A stretch of 35,013 nt of DNA from Beroe ovata (Eukaryota; Ctenophora; Nuda; Beroida; Beroidae). Made by a program: the position numbers and the translations under genes. This document shows, in pieces, positions 31,053-35,013 of this stretch; within the stretch, counting starts at the first letter, position 1, and every line of letters starts with the position of its first letter. The stretch is from the NCBI GenBank assembly GCA_946803715.1, contig CAMPET010000003.1, forward strand, positions 498,026-533,038, in the 5' to 3' direction. The notes under the pieces are model-generated. The model ran no database searches. It saw only the letters and a list, made by a program, of their open reading frames with translations, and was not told the DNA's origin.

Positions 31053-34000
31053 ATGCCTCAAATACTAGGAGCCACAATGTTGGACCAGCAATCATTCCAA
31101 AGACCGGGCCTCCCTGATCCCCTGAAGTGTACAGCAGATATCCGAGAAAACAACCCGAGTGATGAGAGCTCCTCCACTACCGACCACATTAAGACAGAGT
31201 TGTATGATTCGCCCCAGTTCTGGAATAACACGACTCTCGATGATGTGGCACAAGTCTTCCAATCGCTGGCTATTTCAACAAACGGTGACGTGGCTAGTAA
31301 CCAGAGCTCGTCCTCGGCCTACAGTTCGTCCTACTCGTCGCCTACCTCCACTAGCTATGGGCCTGGGCTTGGGAGCAGCTTGCAGAACAACATCATGCAG
31401 AACAACTCAATACAAGGCATTTCCCAGCTCAACAACCTCCCTAACCAGTCGAGGCTCAACGAGTGGGTATCTAATCCCGGAATCAATGCTTCCTCCTGGG
31501 CTACACAGAATCTCTCATCGCCTGCCATCAATGCTCCAATCTCGCGACCGATGTTCAATAACGGACCCTCTGGACACAATCCCATGGCTGCGTTTGCAAA
31601 CCCAAATGGGTGGAGCACGAACAACCTTGCTGCCACGCAACTTGCCATGAACAGCAACCTGCAGACGTATCTGATGAGAAGTGCGTTCAAGAACATGTCC
31701 TCATCTGGGGGTGGGCGCCGCGGGAACTCCTCATTCGGAACTCGGGATTCCGTCATCCCTTCTAAGGTAAGTCAACCTCTGCTTTGCCTGCAATATTGTT
31801 CATTTTCTCCCTCTCTTTTAAAGTTACACTATAGTAATTTCAATGCTATAGTATGATGAGATATCCGTTTCCCCCTTATGATACCCATACCAACCTTGGC
31901 TCGGACTTGTTATAGAGTAGACAAGCGCAATGCCCGCTACGAGCTTGACGCTAGTGCAGTTATATATTAGAGTATGATGTACACAGGTTCCCACGTTTGT
32001 TCTAACCGAGGAAGACATAGCTACCGTTAACACTATGAGCTGTAAAAAAGATCCAAACATGCAGCTCTATTATCAGTCAATGAGAAAAAATCTGTTTGTG
32101 GGTGGCGGAAATCCAGTTTTGAAGGTTTGATATCTATCTGTCGAGCACAGTGCAAGTTACAAATCCTTTGGAATGTTACATGTAGCACATTCTAAATCTA
32201 TTTTTGCCTTTTGTTATGATTTTGATGAGGGCCGATGAATGACACAATGTGCATGCTGTAATAATTAGATTTGTGCGCAACAATTGCTTGTCTCAATGTA
32301 AATCCTGTTTCGTGTACTCTGGATACTGCATGTTAAGCTGCTGTCTGCTGCTGTCAAGTTTGTTGCAAGCTCCCCAATTCGAGGATTTAAGGACGTCTCC
32401 GGAACGGCTCATTTGTTTCCCATTAGCATTTAAAAGGTCGTGAATCATATGAGAGGTTGTTACGCCATTAGACCCCCTCAATCGACTTCCTAATTACCCC
32501 GCCGATATTCCCCAAGATGGCGTGATTGGTACCCTGCAGCGCACTCCTAGCGCAGTTGTGGGGGACACCGATATTAAATGAGGGAGGGAGGGAGAGAGAA
32601 TATCGCATTGGGGTTTCCAATCAAGGAGATTGCAAGTTAAAACTCTAATCGCTTTCTCCCTCTCTCATACTGTAACATGTGTGTGTACCACGGATACCGC
32701 GTTCTGTCACTACTACTACTACTACTCAAATCAAGAAATTACATATGCTCCAACAGCAGCTGTCGAGAATCTCCTGTGAGCAGTTCCTTGTACTAATGAG
32801 TCTCTATATAAAGAGATGACATTCGTTCCCCCCCCACGTCTCCCATGATTACCGCCGAATTAAGACCATTGAGACGTCGCTGGGAGGTCGCTCATTACGC
32901 ATATTGCGCTCCAACATGATGGTTATCGCACCCCATTTCGTGCTGTAAAGTACAAGAAATCCTGCATGATTACGATGAAACTACGCATTCTTTCATTCCC
33001 TGTAAAATTATCTGAGTAATTATTGTTAATTATCTCTAATTACCATTAATTGTTTCAGCAGAACAGCGTTCCTCGCCCCCTACCATTCAACAGTCCGACA
33101 AGCAGATCAAATGATGCATCCTCACAGGATAATCTTAACTTCCTTCCTGCTTCCTCTGCTACAGGTACAGTTTATCCTCCTAATGTTCCTCTATCTCAAG
33201 TCTCAACCCGCTCATATCAGCCCGTCACTTCTCAACCCGCCACTTCTCAACCCGCCACACTTCCCGCAGAGACCATGCTGTACGAGTTACTGAACCAGGA
33301 CAGCGAGCAGGTGTTCCATCCCTCAATCCAGGACTCACCAATCAGGAAGTTCCACTACGATCCTCCGGGCGAGAAATACTCACGGAAAGTGTTCGTGGGA
33401 GGACTCCCTCCAGACATTGACGAGAGTAAGTGAGATGTTCGGGATCCGGCATGCGCTCGGTTTTCTTACCTTCGCTACCTTACCCCAGGCTGTCACGACC
33501 AGCTGCTATGCAAGTTTTATTATCTCTAGAATTTGCAAATTTGAAGACATAGCAGCCTAATTGAGGTGTCATTCCAAACATGTTGAATGGGAAATTCCAA
33601 TAATAGCAACCATTGTATGACTGAGCTATCCATTGACACGCTGTCAACTCATTGTGTTGCTGCAATGAATCTTTGTCTTTGTGTCAGGTTGTGGAATATT
33701 CAGCATGGAACAGTTGTAATACTGAACAATTGCTATCTCATCACGTGAAACACACACATAGTGTGTGTGTGTGTGTGTCAGTGTTACACAGTGTGTAACA
33801 CTATCAAACAAATACACAGACGCACACATATCTCTACCACATAGAGTATAGACTAACAAATCGTACACAGTATAGTCAGTACACTCACATCTGCACAAAC
33901 AAAGACGCTTCCCACAGACACACTACACACAGATACACTACACACAGTACCTCTCAGACCTATGTGCTGTTATAGACACGCCCTGGTTCTATTAATAGCA

Positions 34001-35013
34001 ATAACAGGAACTTCTAGATAATATTCTATTTAAATTTTCACTAATAGAAGTATGTTCCAATAGAAGTATGTTCCACTAGAAGTATGTTCCACTAGAAGTA
34101 TGTTCCACTAGAAGTATGTTCCACTAGTAGTATGTTCCACTAGGAGTATGTTCCACTAGGAGTATGTTCACTAGAAGTATTTTTTCCTCACAGATATTAT
34201 TCCTACCCCAATATTCTGCATCATCGTCTCTTAATACACGTCATAGTAGTTTATTACGAAACATGATATTTTAAACATAGTGTAACCACGTGGGATTTAC
34301 ACACATCAGACGGCACCTGTTCAAAGCAGCATCACATGACCATATTAGGCATAATTGGACAACTGTTTGCTGTCACTGCTTTGTTCACATCATATACCCC
34401 TGTCCACAGTGCCCAGCGGCACTGGTGGTTGGGGCAATGGGGTGCAAAACATGGTTCTATAATTGATCGTTTACAGTACCGATGTAGGTCATGTGATCTA
34501 TAAGGGGTGAATGCACACTCCTATAATGTTATCGATATAATACTCTCCCCTATTATTTGCCACACAATTTCAGGTTCTCGTATATATCACTTCCGCGAAG
34601 GATAAAGGGGAGGAATAGTGATACAGAATTCAATTCATATGAATTTCAGGGAGTGTCCGCCTATAAAGAGAATATGCGAGTAGTACATGTGTCGAGAAAC
34701 AGTGTGTGTTGTGAGCGACGTGATCTCTGCATGTGTATCTCGTGATTCCACACACATGCACCATTATCTCTCACACTTCATCTGTGCCGTCGTATAATCC
34801 GACAGAGGTCTCTCTTTCATACAGATTCTGAGCCACTTTTCAATATGGGAACATGCAGTGCATGTGTCCCCTGTTGCATGTGTAGTGATGAGCATGGGTA
34901 CTGTGATTGTTCAGGGAATGCATGTGTATGTATATCTTGTCGAAAGTGGGGTCAGCATAAGCATACACACAGTACACAGTACACACAGTAAACACAGTAC
35001 AGAAACATACAGT
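31053..35013 (+). CDS. CPEB2-4/Orb2-type RNA-binding protein, 5' part (runs off the window)
   Basis: Cytoplasmic polyadenylation element-binding protein: binds U-rich 3' UTR elements and controls translation. Two coding exons are visible: 31053-31766 (phase 0) and 33059-33425 (ends phase 1). Together they encode about 360 residues, the disordered N-terminal region and the very beginning of RRM1. The second exon ends KYSRKVFVGGLPPDIDES, the hallmark of CPEB2/3/4 and Orb2; CPEB1 differs (KVFLGGVPWDI). The N-terminal part is Ser/Asn/Gln-rich (SSSSAYSSSYSSPTSTSY; LQNNIMQNNSIQGISQLNN), with a QPVTSQPATSQPATLP repeat. The remaining RRM1, RRM2 and ZZ-type zinc-binding exons were not found before the window end, so the intron after 33425 is at least 1.58 kb. 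An in-frame stop at 31041 supports the start ATG 31053. Confidence 0.9.
33426..35013 (+). other. CPEB intron, repeat-rich, no further exon recognised
   Basis: Begins with donor GTAAGT. It contains (GT)/(CA) tracts (about 33750-33960), a 16-bp minisatellite (34041-34180), and further CA/ACACAGT repeats at the right end. I found no segment matching the rest of CPEB RRM1. Confidence 0.6.
34041..34180. repeat. 16-bp minisatellite
   Basis: About eight tandem units of ACTAGAAGTATGTTCC with small variants (AATAGAAG, ACTAGTAG, ACTAGGAG). Confidence 0.93.

Noticed and set aside
31355-31756. Minus-strand open frame opposite CPEB exon 1
   Set aside because: Antisense shadow of a Ser/Asn-rich coding exon with no family resemblance.
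34409-34460. CPEB exon candidate reading PSGTGGWGNGVQ after an AG acceptor
   Set aside because: It does not match the CPEB RRM1 continuation expected after PPDIDES, and the frame soon hits a stop. A chance frame is more likely, though an alternative microexon is not excluded.

Overview
The window is nuclear DNA of a multicellular animal. Every protein gene is split by short GT-AG introns, the products are metazoan-type (neuronal calcium sensor, MCMDC2, CTR copper transporter, MTFR1, GPATCH1, PPP2R2, CPEB2-4/Orb2 class), there is a eukaryotic tRNA with a Pol III T-run, and microsatellites and fold-back repeats are abundant. The compact gene spacing and small introns fit an early-branching animal such as a sponge, but this is a guess; no single feature fixes the phylum. 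All exon models were made by eye from splice signals, reading phase and remembered family sequence.

Layout, left to right: (1) 1-2133, microsatellites and no recognised gene; (2) 2134-3230 (+), the 3' part of a hippocalcin/neurocalcin-type calcium sensor that carries two different exons for EF-hand 4; (3) a 212-bp tandem duplication, then 4792-9081 (+), an MCMDC2-like gene of about 15 exons; (4) 9682-10441 (-), a two-exon CTR-type copper transporter with an assembly gap in its intron; (5) 11371-11442 (-), tRNA-Asp(GUC); (6) 11652-12620, a satellite array of about 105-bp units, followed by a perfect hairpin; (7) 13480-16776 (-), a seven-exon MTFR1/2-family gene whose first intron holds a second array of the same satellite in the opposite orientation, with a duplicated fragment of its own exon 2; (8) 17046-21271 (-), a nine-exon GPATCH1 with an unusually long RS-rich tail; (9) 21272-23997, a 553-bp palindromic element and GC-rich fold-back repeats; (10) 23998-27599 (+), a complete nine-exon PP2A B55 regulatory subunit; (11) 27600-31052, intergenic with more GC-rich fold-backs; (12) 31053 to beyond the window (+), the first coding exons of a CPEB2-4/Orb2-type translational regulator.

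The genes do not form an operon or pathway. Their roles are calcium sensing, meiotic recombination, copper uptake, mitochondrial fission, splicing, phosphatase targeting and translational control. The most notable points are the two alternative EF4 exons, the inverted satellite arrays around most of the MTFR exons with the captured exon fragment, the 87-nt stop-free intron and RS tail of GPATCH1, and several families of perfect fold-back repeats.
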